Positions 24,661-41,699 of a stretch of DNA of 64,000 bases are shown here, piece by piece. Below the pieces are notes generated by a model. It was not told where the DNA came from and did not search any database. It was given only the letters and a program-made list of their open reading frames with translations. This DNA comes from Physcomitrium patens (taxonomy: Eukaryota; Streptophyta; Bryopsida; Funariales; Funariaceae). A program made the translations under genes and the position numbers. The stretch lies in assembly GCF_000002425.4 (NCBI RefSeq), contig NC_037253.1:807169-871168 (forward strand), given 5' to 3'. Position 1 is the stretch's first letter; each line of letters opens with the position of its first letter.

Positions 24661-26173
24661 TTAGTCAGCTCGTGATTGGCCAGCTCGGGAAGACAGAATG
24701 ATACCCACGATAAGTCCGTATAAAGCCAGCGCCTCGGCGAAAATCAGAATCAGGATCATTCCTACAAACAGCTTGGGCTGTTGCGCATTGGCCCTGCACA
24801 AAACCCCATCCTCCAAGTTAACAAGGACATGATCAACAAATGGCATCAACTCAGCATCCTCAGATATCACGTGCATGAACGTAAAGCCTCTACGAATTGA
24901 ATCCAGATTGGCAGACTATTGACTCCAACTTCAAAACGTATTTTGGTACATCGCCACATTGCAAGGCTTTGTCAAGTACCTAACACCAGCATCTCCGACG
25001 ATACCAATGGCCATGCCTGCCGATAGACCAGCCAACCCACACGACAATCCAGATGAAAGGTGCGCGTAGCCGTCGAACACGTAGTAGGGCTTCGACTTTG
25101 GGTTGATTCCGGTACTGATAATCACGGCGATAATCAGCCCGTAGATACCCAACACTCCAGCCATGACCACAGGCACGATCGACTTCATCACCAGCTCGGG
25201 CCGCATCACACCCATGGATGCCACTCCCACTCCACTCTTGGCTGTCCCATAAGCAGCGCCCATGCCTGACGCAATAACATTCAACATTTAGTTCATGTCC
25301 AGGAGTTTCGAAGTCGCACCCTAGCTGAGGAAATTGAAGCTTAAGTGCCCAACACCGTTCACGGGGAAACGCTTGGCGTAATTTTTCTTTATCTTCCACC
25401 TACATACGCAACCCTCTTTCGGCAAATTCATACCGTTTTGGCTGATTTATCATAAAATGCCCCACTCATATCGTGCAAGATGCATCCATCAGGCACCCAA
25501 TTAACGGCTAGTTATCTCACTAGCAGGAATCATGAAATTATCATTACTCAATTCGAAAGGGCACATACTGCTTGTATTGGAAAAATGAGGATAACCCTGA
25601 ACTGAAAATTTCTACAATATAACATAAGAGACGAATAAACAAGGCATCGCGCTAGCAAATTTCAACCCTTCCAACAGAGTCGGCACGCGTTTCCGCAGCA
25701 AACTCTTTCTACTACCTCACCCAACATCAAAGAAGAAAGCACTACCCCAGACCAAGCATAATTAAATAATCATCTAACAACACAAGGCATGCGCATCTCA
25801 CCGACACATACGCGTACACAGACCAATCCATCACCCCCGCGCCCACCCAGAAATCATTTGATCACATCAAATCCTAATGAAAAATCTCTACAAACTGTAC
25901 TCAAAACACTGGTAGCAATCCACAAAGCTGAAATCAATAGGGGTTCTCAATACCCTAAAGATAGCTTATTGTGTGTCTCTTGTAGATTAGAGACTACTTA
26001 CGACCATGTCTAACCAGACCCCAATGAAGAGAAACCCAATAGTAAAAGAAACAATTCTGAGCTAGATCGCTGGCGGGTGAGTCCATACATGAAAAGACGA
26101 GAGCAGCTGCAGCTCCAATGAAGCCGAAGAAGGGGGCGACCTCATCTCCGTTGAACACAGCAGAGGTCGACAT
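24661..26173 (-). CDS. VHA-c: V-type H+-ATPase 16-kDa proteolipid subunit c, 3 exons
   Basis: The rotor-ring proteolipid of the V0 sector, which carries protons across the tonoplast and endomembranes. Exons on the minus strand: 26173-26089, 25265-24980, 24793-24661; both introns are GT-AG, phases fit, and the product is 167 residues, the normal plant size. It is a double hairpin of four transmembrane helices. The conserved segments [41 protein letters not shown] and [20 protein letters not shown] are present. The proton-binding Glu lies in helix 4 ([13 protein letters not shown], about residue 144). The C-terminus [10 protein letters not shown] is typical of plants. The gene starts 823 bp downstream of the carboxypeptidase stop on the same strand. 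It looks intact and functional. Confidence 0.96.
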
Positions 26174-26995
26174 GGCGCCGGTATTAATTCAGGACGTAAA
26201 CGAAACAGGAAAAACAACTGGGGATCGAGAGAAGTGAAGTAGACTGAAAGTGAAAGCTGTGTCCTGGGAAGAACGGATCTAAGCCAGCAGGATCGAGTGA
26301 AGAAGTAAGGAGTAAGGGAGGGAACAAAGTGAATATGGAAGAAGAACCAACTCCGCGACGCTCACGCTGGATGCAAGATGTAAGGAAGGCGATAGCTACG
26401 TAAACCGCTAGCTGTCTGTCTGCTTTAGGTTTCTGGGTGCATGAGAAGTTACTCCACCGAGCAGCGTTTTTCCCCTCTAGTTATTGATATTGTTACTTTT
26501 CCACTATTCAAACGGTCGATTTGGGGCAATAACACTGGAAACAACAGTAGCTTTGCGTGAAAGGTGGATGCATGTTTGATTAACTCCATATTATACTTGA
26601 CTGTCTGCACACTCTAATCACTCAAATCACTCAAATCACTCAAATAGCACTCTCAACAGTAGCTGAAATGCACTTAGAAACGTGGAAAACAAGTGAAAAT
26701 AGCTAAGATGCATACATCATTTATACAATGCAAGCCATAAAAACCTGAGAAAGATTGGCACAAAACAAATACGCAACATCAGGCCAAGTCAAGCTTTACA
26801 TGAAAAAGATCCAGTTATAAGAAAATTTGCTATTCACAGCCAAGAGTGACGGAAATAAGTTGCTTCCCACTAGCTACATTTTAGCATCAGCATATACACC
26901 CTTGTCCACCCACGTGCCATGACTGCGGCTTACAACGGGTGCAATAGATGTGGCAGCACCGACTACATCCTTCCAGAGCGTGTGCAACATGGAAT

Positions 26996-31296
<4,301 letters not shown>

Positions 31297-31354
31297 TCAG
31301 TCGCGCCCATAGGGCCCGCTATCGCACCCGGGTGTCTACCGTGCACCCTCGGGG

Positions 31355-31360
31355 TATATA
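31355..31360 (-). promoter_or_regulatory. TATA box candidate for the carboxypeptidase-like gene
   Basis: TATATA inside a locally GC-rich stretch, about 200 bp upstream of the ATG at 31152 on the minus strand. This would place transcription start near 31325, with a 5' UTR of roughly 170 bp. The surrounding GC-rich block (31270-31430) ends sharply against AT-rich DNA. Confidence 0.45.
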
Positions 31361-31439
31361 TCGCGGTCGTGGGTTCCCCATCGGTCTCCGCGCCTTCGTC
31401 AACGGTCTCCTATCCACCATGGCGTGTGTGCAGTCATAA

Positions 31440-31772
31440 GTTCATTCCAATTCATATGGATCAATTAAAGTTTTAAGTGAAGCGGGTCTTGAGGACTTGC
31501 TCTTCATGAATATTGTGATCAAATTTGGCACTTTCTTTATGATATGTAGTTCCCTTGTTCTCATACATACTGCCATTATCCTAAATTTGTAAGATTTGTT
31601 GGTTGTGATTAATAAGCACACAAATACTTATTAAAACTTTAAAAAATATACACATATTTTTATATTTATTTTATCATCGAATATGGCGTTTATATTTCAT
31701 ATAAAAAATTCAAGGCTATAATTATTTTCCTTCAAATTTATATATACATACATGCATACCATGGTATAAAGG
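31440..31772. other. AT-rich spacer between gene island and transposon nest
   Basis: Nothing recognised. Composition drops abruptly from GC-rich to AT-rich at about 31440, and the first L530 LTR starts at 31773. Confidence 0.4.
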
Positions 31773-32308
31773 TGACAAGGATATGAATTTCAAAGAACAA
31801 AAACTCAATACACTCTTGTATCACTCAAAAAGATTAAAAAGTCACTCAAAATTGGTAGTATATTGAACTTGAATGGCTATTACCAAAGACAAGAAGACTT
31901 AAGAGTCTTGAAACAAAACTAACAACTGAAAAGGCATTAATAAGAGTGAAGAAGGCTTCACTCTTGCCTCCATATATACTATCTAACTAGAAGCTATGTT
32001 GTAATATTTTATAGGACCTCTAACACATGTTGACTTTGCAAGACATATATCTTATTTTACAAGGGAAGTTTTTTATATGTGTTTCACATAATTAGCTTCT
32101 TCCATAAGCTACCAACATATGTGATACATGATTAATTTGTTGACTAAGTTTCAAATCAATTAATCAACTACAAACATGTTTAAAGTCAATTATGTCTATA
32201 AAACTTTTAGAAAGCTTTTCTATAACATATTATAAAGTTAATTTATTTTTATTTATTTCTACCTAATTATATAGATAATTATTAGAATAAATTTGTATGT
32301 CCATGATA
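31773..32308 (-). mobile_element. L530 LTR (536 bp)
   Basis: It starts TGACAAGGATATGAATTTC and ends TATGTCCATGATA; the family ends elsewhere are TGTCAAGG and CCATGACA. On its right side is a pyrimidine run (ACTCCCCCTTCTA) that reads as a polypurine tract on the minus strand, so this is a 3' LTR of a minus-sense element. Confidence 0.8.
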
Positions 32309-32649
32309 TTACTCCCCCTTCTAAAAACAAGTTCTATGATGAGCAATCATCATTATTCATGGATCTTATAATTCTTCATCTTCATCTTAATAAATGCCAT
32401 CAATGAAAAGCTTCAACCTTCTTTGCAATATTTGCGAGTTTCTTTACTAACTTTCATATACATTCACTAATATCATATTTGCACCAATGAACAAGATATT
32501 CCAATATATTTTGACATCGCCTTGAATCTAAGACTTCTTCTATCTCAAACTTTAGATTATTATCTACTTCTAAAGCAAGAGATGGCATTTGTCTTCTTCC
32601 TAAGATATTTATTGTCTTATATGGATAAGAAGAAATACATTGTCATATA

Positions 32650-33010
32650 GTGTGATTTTCTATCTAGAAATATATTAGATATGAGTTACAGAGCGTTTAG
32701 CTTAAATTTATTGAATAAGTTCTAATAAAAAACATATTCTTATTATAGACATCAAATAAATATAATAGTATTAAAAGATATATTATTGATAAAATTCTTT
32801 GATATTTAAGAAGCTTTATACATAAGGCTTTCTAAAGCATCTAGAATGCTCTAAAATCCTTTGTTATATCAAGTCATAATTAAATTATTGGTCAGTAAGC
32901 TTGATTTCCAATAAGCTCAAAAAAAATCCTTAATCCTCTTATAAAAATCTATCTTTATATCATAATTTTGCCATAGCTCTATATCCCCACTTTTAATATA
33001 TATATATAAA

Positions 33011-33043
<33 letters not shown>

Positions 33044-34217
33044 TAGATATATATATATATATATATATATATCTCAAAATCTCCTCTATTTTTCATAAAA
33101 TGTCCAAATTATTGCAAAATCCTTTCAAAATTTTTTTTTTCTATATATGATTTTTTCTCTCCAAACTTTAGAAATTCTTATCTCTTGATTCAATTATTCT
33201 ATTTTTTTCAAATTTCTAGATAATATAGAATTTATTCTTAAGCTTTATCATAAAATAAATGAACCATAAATCTTTAATAGATAGTTTAGCAACTTAGAAA
33301 TCCTAGTAGATGTTTTAAATCCTAATTTATAAACATCTAAGTGGTATTTTTTTATATTTCAAAAATAAAAGATTTAAATGCCTAAAATTTTTATATAAAG
33401 TATAGTGACACAATAATATATATTTTTAGAAATATTTAGCCAAAATCTTATCAAATTACTTAAGATATAGCTCGAAATACAACCACTAGTAAATTGGGTC
33501 ATTTATTGCCCTTAGATTGCAAGCACTGACTTCAACTTCCTATAACTCCTTCACTTCAACTTAGAATTTTTTTAAAAATATATAAAAAGTATAGCTAAAA
33601 AAGTGCTCTCTTCAATATTAATTTTCGATCCTTCATTGCTTTCCAAACATGCATGTTATATTCAAAAGAGTGATAGTAGATACAAAATCAACTTCTTAAT
33701 TTTGAGTGCCTATATCTCTTTCATAAAAACTCCAATTCATACAAAATTTGTATAAAAACTATAGCCAAAATCCTAAATTTTTTTATTCTTGCCTCTTAAA
33801 TTCAAATTCCCTTAAAAAAGTATCCTTAATTTCTAATAAGGCCTCAGGCAGCTTCCTTGAAGTCCATTGGACATGCCTTTTGGCCATTAGCAATGGAGAT
33901 TTTTATCATCCATCTCCATTCATCCATATGGATACCCTAACTATCTCTTTGGCTACCAAAATTCTTTTGTAATTCTTTTTTTAGAAGATCTACATAATAT
34001 ATGGCCTAACATCAAATAAAAGAAATAATACAAAATTTCAAGAGTCACCAATGTGTAATAAAGGTGGTTCTAAATATATAAAACTATTATCAATATAAAA
34101 TCAATTTTAATAATAGCTTTTAAAACTAAATACTTCAAAGTAGTAATCTAATCATATTATGTAATTAACAAAAATCTAATAATATAGCTTTTATTATATT
34201 ATATAATAAATTTTATA

Positions 34218-34260
<43 letters not shown>
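32650..34260. other. Unassigned AT-rich insert
   Basis: It interrupts the L530 homology and may be a separate old insertion. It contains (AT)n runs at about 32995-33073 and 34222-34261. Short open frames here (for example at 33748-33972) have no recognised features. Confidence 0.35.
32995..33073. repeat. (AT)n microsatellite
   Basis: Interrupted TATATA runs over about 80 bp. Similar runs occur at 34222-34261, 18947-18975 and, inside an L530 LTR, 61407-61451. Confidence 0.85.

Positions 34261-34261
<1 letters not shown>
34222..34261. repeat. (AT)n microsatellite
   Basis: About 40 bp of alternating A and T at the edge of the unassigned insert. Confidence 0.85.
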
Positions 34262-34263
<2 letters not shown>

Positions 34264-35167
34264 TATTTTTACATGGTAGCCAAACCACAATATGATAATG
34301 TGGAATACAGAATGGAACTTTATAGATTCTAGTAGATAAAATTGATAAAAAACATGATTGACTTATTCATAAATAGAAAAAAATCTAAACTTATAATAGT
34401 CCAACTTGTCACAAGGATGAGTAGTCTTGATATTGCAACAAAATAATCATATCTTATCATCTCCATTGAATTGTGTTTATTTTTTTATAATAGGCATATG
34501 CATTGATCTTTTATTTTTCTTAATTAAACTTTATTTAATTACACCTTCATCATTGCATGTAGCTCTAATAATCAATTTGTCAAATTTTTTGTAATAAGAT
34601 TATCAACTTTTAAAAAGTCAAAAGTATTAAGCCATAGATGATAACCATAATTGATAAAAAAATATATATATATATATTTGTTAAATAAAAGAATGTACCA
34701 AATATTATATACAAATTCTATCAATAGTAAAAGAATTATTTAATTATCTTAATGATAATTCATGGTATACATCTGCAAAGTTCCATGTCTTTTCTTTACA
34801 AATAAAATAAGAGCCATCATTAAAAAATTTGAATAACATATGAAGTTTTTAACCAAGTTCTTATCAATGTACTCTTTTAATCCAAATAATTCATTTTTTG
34901 ATAAGTTGTAGATTGGTCTAAATGATGGTTGAGCTTTTTCTTACAAATTATGTTGAACAATCATATGATCAATATATTGGAATAATATTTGTATTTTTTA
35001 AAAAAATAACTTAAAAATCTTAATATTGGCTATGAATACTACTTAATTTTTTTTCACCATTACAAATGAATATGGCATATATAGCCAAAAATGATTCTTT
35101 TTTTATTACATGTATGAAATTTTTTGTATATACCAATAAAGATTTGGATGTATTAAACTTATGTACT

Positions 35168-35693
35168 TGTCAAGGATATGAATCTCAAAGAACAAAAATG
35201 TCAATACACTTTGGTGACACTCAAAAAGACTAAAACATTATTAAAGATGATATAGTATTAAACAAAAATGGCTATTGCCAAATACAAGAAGATTAGAAAG
35301 TCTTGAAGCTAGACTAATGACTAGAAAGGCATTAACAAGAGTAAAGAAGGCTTTACTCTTGCTTCTACGTATACTCTTAATTAAGAGTTACATGGCAATG
35401 TCCTATAGGACCTCCAAAACATATCGATTTTGCAACACATATCTTAACTTACAAGGTAATTTTTTTGTATGTATGCCACATAGTTAGCTTGTTTTACAAA
35501 CTACCAATATGTGGTTAACTTGTTGACTAAGTTTTTAACCTACCAATTAACTATAAATACATATAAAATTAAATCAACATCTATAAAGCTTCTAAGAAGC
35601 TATTTTAAAAAATATATTGAAATAAATTTAGTTTTATTTATTTCTATTTAATCATATAAGTAAATATTAGAATAAGTATGCATGTCCATGACA
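35168..35693 (-). mobile_element. L530 LTR (526 bp), 3' LTR of element A
   Basis: It starts TGTCAAGGATATG and ends GTCCATGACA with canonical TG...CA ends. It could also serve as the right-hand end of the element remains to its left. Confidence 0.8.
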
Positions 35694-37267
35694 TTGTTTT
35701 TCCTTCTAAGGACAAGTTTCATGAGAGGTGGTCATCACATCTTGAGAAAATCCAAGATGTAGTGAATTTTGTTTGCTACATACTCTAATCTTTCTTTATT
35801 TTGAACATAGTTAATAGATCCTCTTAGCCATGAATAATATTTTATACTATAGCAAAAAGATCGCTATATTATTTAATTATTATTCACGCCTTTGTAACTT
35901 CTTTCAAATAAAATATTTTGAACACTATCAAGAATTATTCAACTACTAGTAAAATCACCAAAAATCAGGATTTTCTTCTAATATTGTATTATCAAATATG
36001 TTATATTTTGCCATCTATTTGAAAAAAGATGTGTCATTTTTGAGGATCTTTATTTCAATTATGTTATCTTAAATGTGTGATAATTATAATATTTTGTCTA
36101 ATGAATCAACAAATAAAAGCTCTTGAGTTGAACCTATTGGTTGTTGGTTTTTCATATCCTTAGGATCACAGATGCACAAAAGTACTAAACAAGAATAGAA
36201 GATAGAATGATATCTTTCTTGGATCTTGTTTCTTTTATAGCAAAGATTTGTTATTCTTCATCTTGGTTTTGATGAATGTCGTCAATGAAAAGCTTTAGTT
36301 CTCTTTGCTATATTTGTAAGATTCTTTACTAATTCCCATGTAAATTTATTAATATCATATTATGCCAATGAATAAGATTTTTTAACCTATTTTGGCAGTG
36401 CCTTAAATCAAGACTTTTATTACCTCAAATTCTTCATTATTATCCACTTTTATAAGAAGAAGTAGCATTTTTCTTCTTCTCGACATATTCATTGTCTTAT
36501 ACAACTTAAGAAGAATATGAAATATGAAATGGATCTTCATAGATTCTAGTAGATGTAATCAATAAGCAATTAGATTCACTTGTTTACAAATAAGAAAAGG
36601 CCTAAGCCTATGATAGTCTAAATTGTCACAAGGACGAGTAGTCTTGATATTATGACCGAATAACTTTATTTTGGAATTCATGTTAAATTATAGTTGTTCT
36701 TTGAGATAGGCATTTGCATTAATTTTTTATCATTTTTATGCTATCATGTTGTAACACGACTATATGATGAAAGATAATAATATGGATCTTATTATTCAAG
36801 AGCCAAGTTAAAAGATATGGTAAAAAAATATGGATAAAAGATAGAAAGGTAGTAAATTTTTTAATAGTAATGCTATTTTTTAAAAAAAAATAGCTTCTAT
36901 TTACTTTATAGGACCAAAAATAAGGCAAAATGAAGTAGATTGGAAACATAAATAATATAGACATCTTTAAGAAGAATTTAAGAGTAAATTCTAGCAAAAA
37001 TAATCTAAAAAAATTAGATATTGATACCCAAGGAGGGCCAGTTAGGAACCTGGGTCGAAATCAGGCTCTAAGGCACAAAATCGAACACCTATGGTAACTT
37101 AGGGTTTTTTTGTAGATTGGATAGTAGAATTCGATAGCAAACTAGGTAAGATTTCTATGAGCATTAGTTTTGGATAATTTAGATTTGTAATGACTTTATA
37201 AGAGCTTTACAAAGTCAAGTTTGTTTTTGGATGACTTGGATTTTATGAAATACAATAGGGTTGACGT

Positions 37268-39320
37268 TGTCGTAGTACAAGAAGTCTTCCTTGAGAATAC
37301 TTCGAACACCTGGCTATAGAAGGTAGAATGGAAATTGCAACAACAAAATTCTAATTCTAATAGAATACTAAATAAACTCTAATTAGACCATAATAATGCT
37401 AAGTAAGTTTTAATCAAATTCAAATAAACCTAAAAGAAATTTCAAAGAAACAATAAGAAATCTTAAAGAAATATTAGAATGATCACAAATATATGTCAAA
37501 TACATCTCAATTCAATCTTAATTTAATCCTAGTTAAAATCATATTAGACTTCATTGAAACTTTAGGCCAAAATTAATTAAATCGTAAACCCTAAACAAGC
37601 CCTAATAAAATCCTAAACCCTAAATAAAATCCTAAATCAAATCTTAAATCCTAAATTAAACTCTAACTAAATCTTAAATCCTAAACCAATCCCTAAATCC
37701 TAAACTAATCTCTAAATCCTAAATCCTAAATCAAATCCTAACTAAACCTTAAATCCTAAATTAAACTCTAAATCCTAAACCAAATCCTAAATCCTAAACC
37801 AAATCCTAACCAAATCCTAAATAAAATCCTAATCAAACTCCAAATTCTAAATAAAATCCTAATCAAACTCTAAATCCTAAATCAAATCCTAACCAACCTC
37901 TAAATCTTGAACCAAATCCTAAATCCTAAACTAAAACTTAACCAAACCTTAAATTAAACCTTAATCAAATCCCAAATCCTAAATAAAATCCTAACCAAAC
38001 TCTAAAAAAATCTTAAACTAAATCCCAACCAAATCCTAAATACTAAATCAAACCCTAAATCCAAAATCAAACTCTAATCAAATCCTAAATCCTAAATCAA
38101 ATTCTAAACCAAATCCTAAATCAAATTCTAAACCAATCTTAAATCAAATCCTAAACCAAACCCTAAATCCTAAATCAAACTATAACCAAATCCTAATCCT
38201 AAATCAAATCCTAACCAAACTCTAAATCCTAAACCAAACCCTAACCAAATTCTAAATCCTAAACCAAATCCTAACCAAACCCTAGTAATTCCCACAACAG
38301 ATTTAAACATTAATAACAAATGAATGACCCTTGATCTTAACTCAAATTTTGCACACTTCTTAAAAACTAAGTTTAAAACAATCACAAATTTTTTGAAAAT
38401 GATCGAAATTATCAAATAGACGATAATTTCAAAACCGTGCTTGGGCATTGGTCGGCCTCCTTCTCCAACCTTAATGCCAATCTTCTAAAGCCAATATCTC
38501 TCCTTTTTATTGTTCGATTGATGTCAAAATTCTCATACACATAGAAAAACAAGTCTAATATCTTTTTACATAAATTTCACTCGAATCTAAGAAGTAGATT
38601 GCAAGAAATCTTAAAAATCCTCACTGGACCTAAAATTCTACTTTCTGAGATCTTAATCCACTTAAACCTCAATAATCCTTAATTCAACTATTAGATTGAG
38701 CTCAAATTTACAATACATATTGAACACAACTATAACCATTAATCTACAAAATTTTACTTATAAATCTATTACAAAACTCTTGAAATCACCCAAAATATAA
38801 ATCCTATTTTATTTCAAAAAATCCAAGTCATCCAAAACAATCTTTGACTTTGCAAAGCTCTTAAAAAGTCAATACAGATCCAAATCATCCAAAACTAATG
38901 CTCATAAAAACCTTATCTAGTCTTTTTAAAAATCTCACTCTTCGATTTGCCAAAGAGTTCCGAAATCATCATCGAGACTCGGTTTCGTGACTTAGGAATT
39001 GATTTCAATCCTAGTTCATAACTGGCCTTCTTTGGGTATTAATATCTAGTTCTTTTAAATAATTTTTACTAGAATTTACTCTCAACTTCCTTCTAAAGAT
39101 GCATATATCATTTATTTTTCCAATCTACTTTATTTTGTCTTATTTATGGCCCTACAAAGTAAGTAGAAGTCACTTTTCTAAAAAAGCAACATTACCACTA
39201 AAATTTATACTACCTCCCAATCTTTTATCAATATTTTTCTATTTTATCTTTTAACTTGGCTCTTCTATAATGAGATCCATATTATCATCTTTTATCATAT
39301 AATTGTGTTACAATACGATA
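37268..39320 (-). mobile_element. Telomere-like-repeat solo LTR (copy C, 2053 bp)
   Basis: Complete LTR from TGTCGTAGTAC to CAATACGATA, flanked by ACGT (37264-37267) and ATGT (39321-39324). It is inserted within copy B in opposite orientation, so the two LTRs form a partial inverted pair. No internal region. Sequence on both sides continues copy B directly. Confidence 0.82.
37580..38285. repeat. Degenerate telomere-like array in copy C
   Basis: About 700 bp of CCTAAATC/CCTAAACC-type units on the + strand, more degenerate than the array at 241-790. Confidence 0.85.
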
Positions 39321-39380
39321 ATGTTTCTAGTGATTTCAAGAGTTTTGTAACAAATCTATGAATGAAATTTTATGGGTTAA

Positions 39381-39653
39381 TGTTATAGACTTAGATCTAC
39401 AGGCTCGAGATCTAACAAGAAGTTCAAGAAGAATTAGCAAGAACTAAATTAATCAGATGAATACAAGAACAATACTAGAGAGGTAAGCTAGAGCTCCAAA
39501 AGATGTGTTGTCGAGACTGAAGAACTCTTCAGCTTCGATTCTAATATATACTCCTATTTAGGAAGCTTCTCAAGCAACTTCTATCAACTAGGAAGCTTCT
39601 AGAAGGTTCTAGAAACTTGTCTCTAGAAGGTTCTAAGGACTATGTCCCTAACA
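39381..39653 (-). repeat. Element 3 3' LTR (273 bp)
   Basis: From TGTTATAGACTTAG to CCCTAACA; in element sense it begins TGTTAGGGACATAG. It carries heat-shock-type motifs and a TATA box. It is shorter than the 5' LTR, which has an extra internal repeat. Confidence 0.85.
39545..39633 (-). promoter_or_regulatory. LTR promoter: TATA box with heat-shock-element array
   Basis: On the element strand, five alternating GAA/TTC units with 2-bp spacing (39592-39614) form a near-ideal heat shock element. A further GAAggTTC lies at 39626-39633 and a GAAgcTTC at 39562-39569. A TATATA motif follows at 39545-39550, about 45 bp downstream. All lie in U3. The pattern matches heat-shock-factor binding sites known from heat-responsive plant retroelements such as ONSEN; activity here is inference. 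Confidence 0.6.
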
Positions 39654-39670
39654 TCACCCCCTTCTTTAGC
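39654..39670 (-). promoter_or_regulatory. Element 3 polypurine tract
   Basis: Minus strand reads GCTAAAGAAGGGGGTGA directly against the 3' LTR, the plus-strand primer position. Confidence 0.8.
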
Positions 39671-40189
39671 TTCGAGGTCTCTGAGAAGCAATGTTATTGT
39701 TAATCAGTACCAACACAAGAAAATGAAGATCTGTCGCATAACATCTGCTATGAACTCCAACTGTTGTTCACGAGGTAAGTGGTTCATCAGCCCTTAAAGC
39801 CAATAGTAGTGGCCCACGCCTTTGACTTCTGACCAAGAATGAACTTTCGTGTCCTCATTGTGAAATTGTCCTGGAAATACGCCTTCTGGCTGACCATCGT
39901 AAGCAGGCTCGATTTCAAATACAATCACCAGTGATCGGTTACTCAATATCTTCCGTCGTCATCATAGTCTAGGCAGTTCTTCATCTTGGGGTCGCCTTCG
40001 TGAGCTAGTTGGTTGAGATAATCTGATTGGCATAGTATCTATCTCTTGGCTATCCATATCAGAAGACCAAATTATGGCTACTGAAAAAATTCTACTTTAT
40101 CTTGGAGAAAATAACTACATTAACTACGAATTTTGGTAGTGCTCTCCCCCTTTCTTATATTCTTGGGTGAACAAGCTTCAGAAGGAAGC

Positions 40190-41680
40190 TATCGTTGAAT
40201 CGGCTTAGGTTTATGAGGATATTGTTGATAAAACTCCTATACTTTTGGCGGCGCGTTGGCAAGATTTTCAGCTGGCTCCCACGTTCGTTCATTAATATCT
40301 TAGCCGCACAAATGAACAAGATACTCCAACTTGCCCCACCTTTGCCGTGAATCCAACACCTTTTCGACCTCGTATTCATCGTGGTTCTCGATCTCAATAC
40401 TAGGTTGTGGATATTGTACTCTTCCAGGAAAGGACGACTCTCGATAAGGCTCCAACACAGAAACATGAAAGACTGGATGTACCTTCATAGAAGCTGGTAG
40501 TTCCAGACGGTATGCCACTGGATTGATTTGCTTCTGGATGATAAATGGTGCCAATCTTTGATAGTCCAACTTATCACATGGTCGCTTGGTCTTGATATTC
40601 CGTCGAAGAAGCCATGCTTTATCTCCAATTTTGAAAGTAGGTGCTTGATTCCGAAATCTATCTGCAAACGCCTTGTAGGATTCTTGAGCAGATCGTAATT
40701 GAAGCTTCAACGTAGTTTGAAGCTCTCATAGTTGCTTCACAAATCCTTCAGCTGTTGGATTGTTATTTGTTGATAGACTCAATAAATCAAGCTTCGGATG
40801 ATACCCATAGTTTGAAAAAAATGGTGTGTATTGAGTCGACGCATGGAGGGTGTTATTATATGTAAACTCGGCGAGCGGTAGATATGGGATCCAATCATCT
40901 TGCTGATAGTTGATGCTGCATCGTAAGTATTTTTCTAAAACTTGGTTCACCCATTCCATTTGGCCGTTAATTTGAGGATGAAAAGTCAAAGAAAGCTTGA
41001 TATCCACCTTCAGTATCTCAAAGAGAGATCTCCAAAACTTTGACACAAACTGGGTTCCTCGATCTGATATGATATCATCTGATAGTCCATGATATCAATA
41101 TACATTATTGAGAAAGAGCCTTGCTGTGACTTCATTGGACGATGTCTTCTTGCAAGGGACAAAGTGTGCCATCTTTGTAAGTTGATCTACCACGACAAAG
41201 ATGCTGTCAAATGAGTTCGATGATGGCAGATCCGTGATGAAGTCTATGGAAACTGAAGACCATGGTCGACATGGAATTGACAATCGCTGTAGAAGTCCAT
41301 AAGGGCGATGCCGAGGATTCTTAGATCTTGAACAGATGTCGCAAAAGAGAAAAAAATCTTTCACATCCTTTCACATTTGGGGCCACCAAAAATCTAAAGA
41401 AATAAGCTCCAAGGTCTTGTTGAATCCAAAATGTCCCGCAGTTGGAAAATGGTGGCGAGATTGAAGAACTCGGAGTCGTGCTGGTCTTTTTGGGATATAC
41501 AACTGCTCCTTTAAGTATGAAAAGATCTCCTTTCACCTTGAACTTGTCATCATTCGCACGTTGCTTGATATCAATGGCTACTAAATCTTCAATGGTCACG
41601 GCACGTACCTTGTTCAGGAAGTCAGCATCAATTGGCACAATAGTAGCGCAAAGCCAAAACTGCTCTAGCTTCAACAATGT
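40190..41680 (-). pseudogene. Element 3 integrase with C-terminal chromodomain (fossil)
   Basis: Integrase core motifs SIDFITDLPSS and VVDQLTKMAHFVPC (about 41180-41260), a TFHPQINGQMEWVNQVLE block (about 40920-40990) and an NNTLHASTQYTPF block. The C-terminal tail includes a KAWLLRRNIKTKRPCDKL region and a chromodomain-like YEVEKVLDSRQRWGKLEYLV segment (about 40310-40375), with NERTWEP-type sequence following. The chromodomain binds modified histone tails and guides integration into heterochromatin in this family. Confidence 0.8.
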
Positions 41681-41699
41681 CATATATTATAGATCAAAC

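Larger units (their letters stand above)
32309..35167 (-). mobile_element. L530 element, internal remains (chromodomain, integrase end, RT fragment)
   Basis: 32309-32650 is homologous to the chromodomain and integrase-tail region of element 3 (about 40190-40400). About 34300-34700 matches further integrase-tail sequence, and 34770-35100 jumps to a reverse-transcriptase segment. The piece between, about 32650-34260, does not match. Heavily decayed with many breaks and rearranged. Confidence 0.55.

Noticed and set aside
36719-36997. 92-residue hydrophobic frame
   Set aside because: It falls across the edge of telomere-like LTR copy B in AT-rich sequence; the hydrophobic residues reflect base composition.
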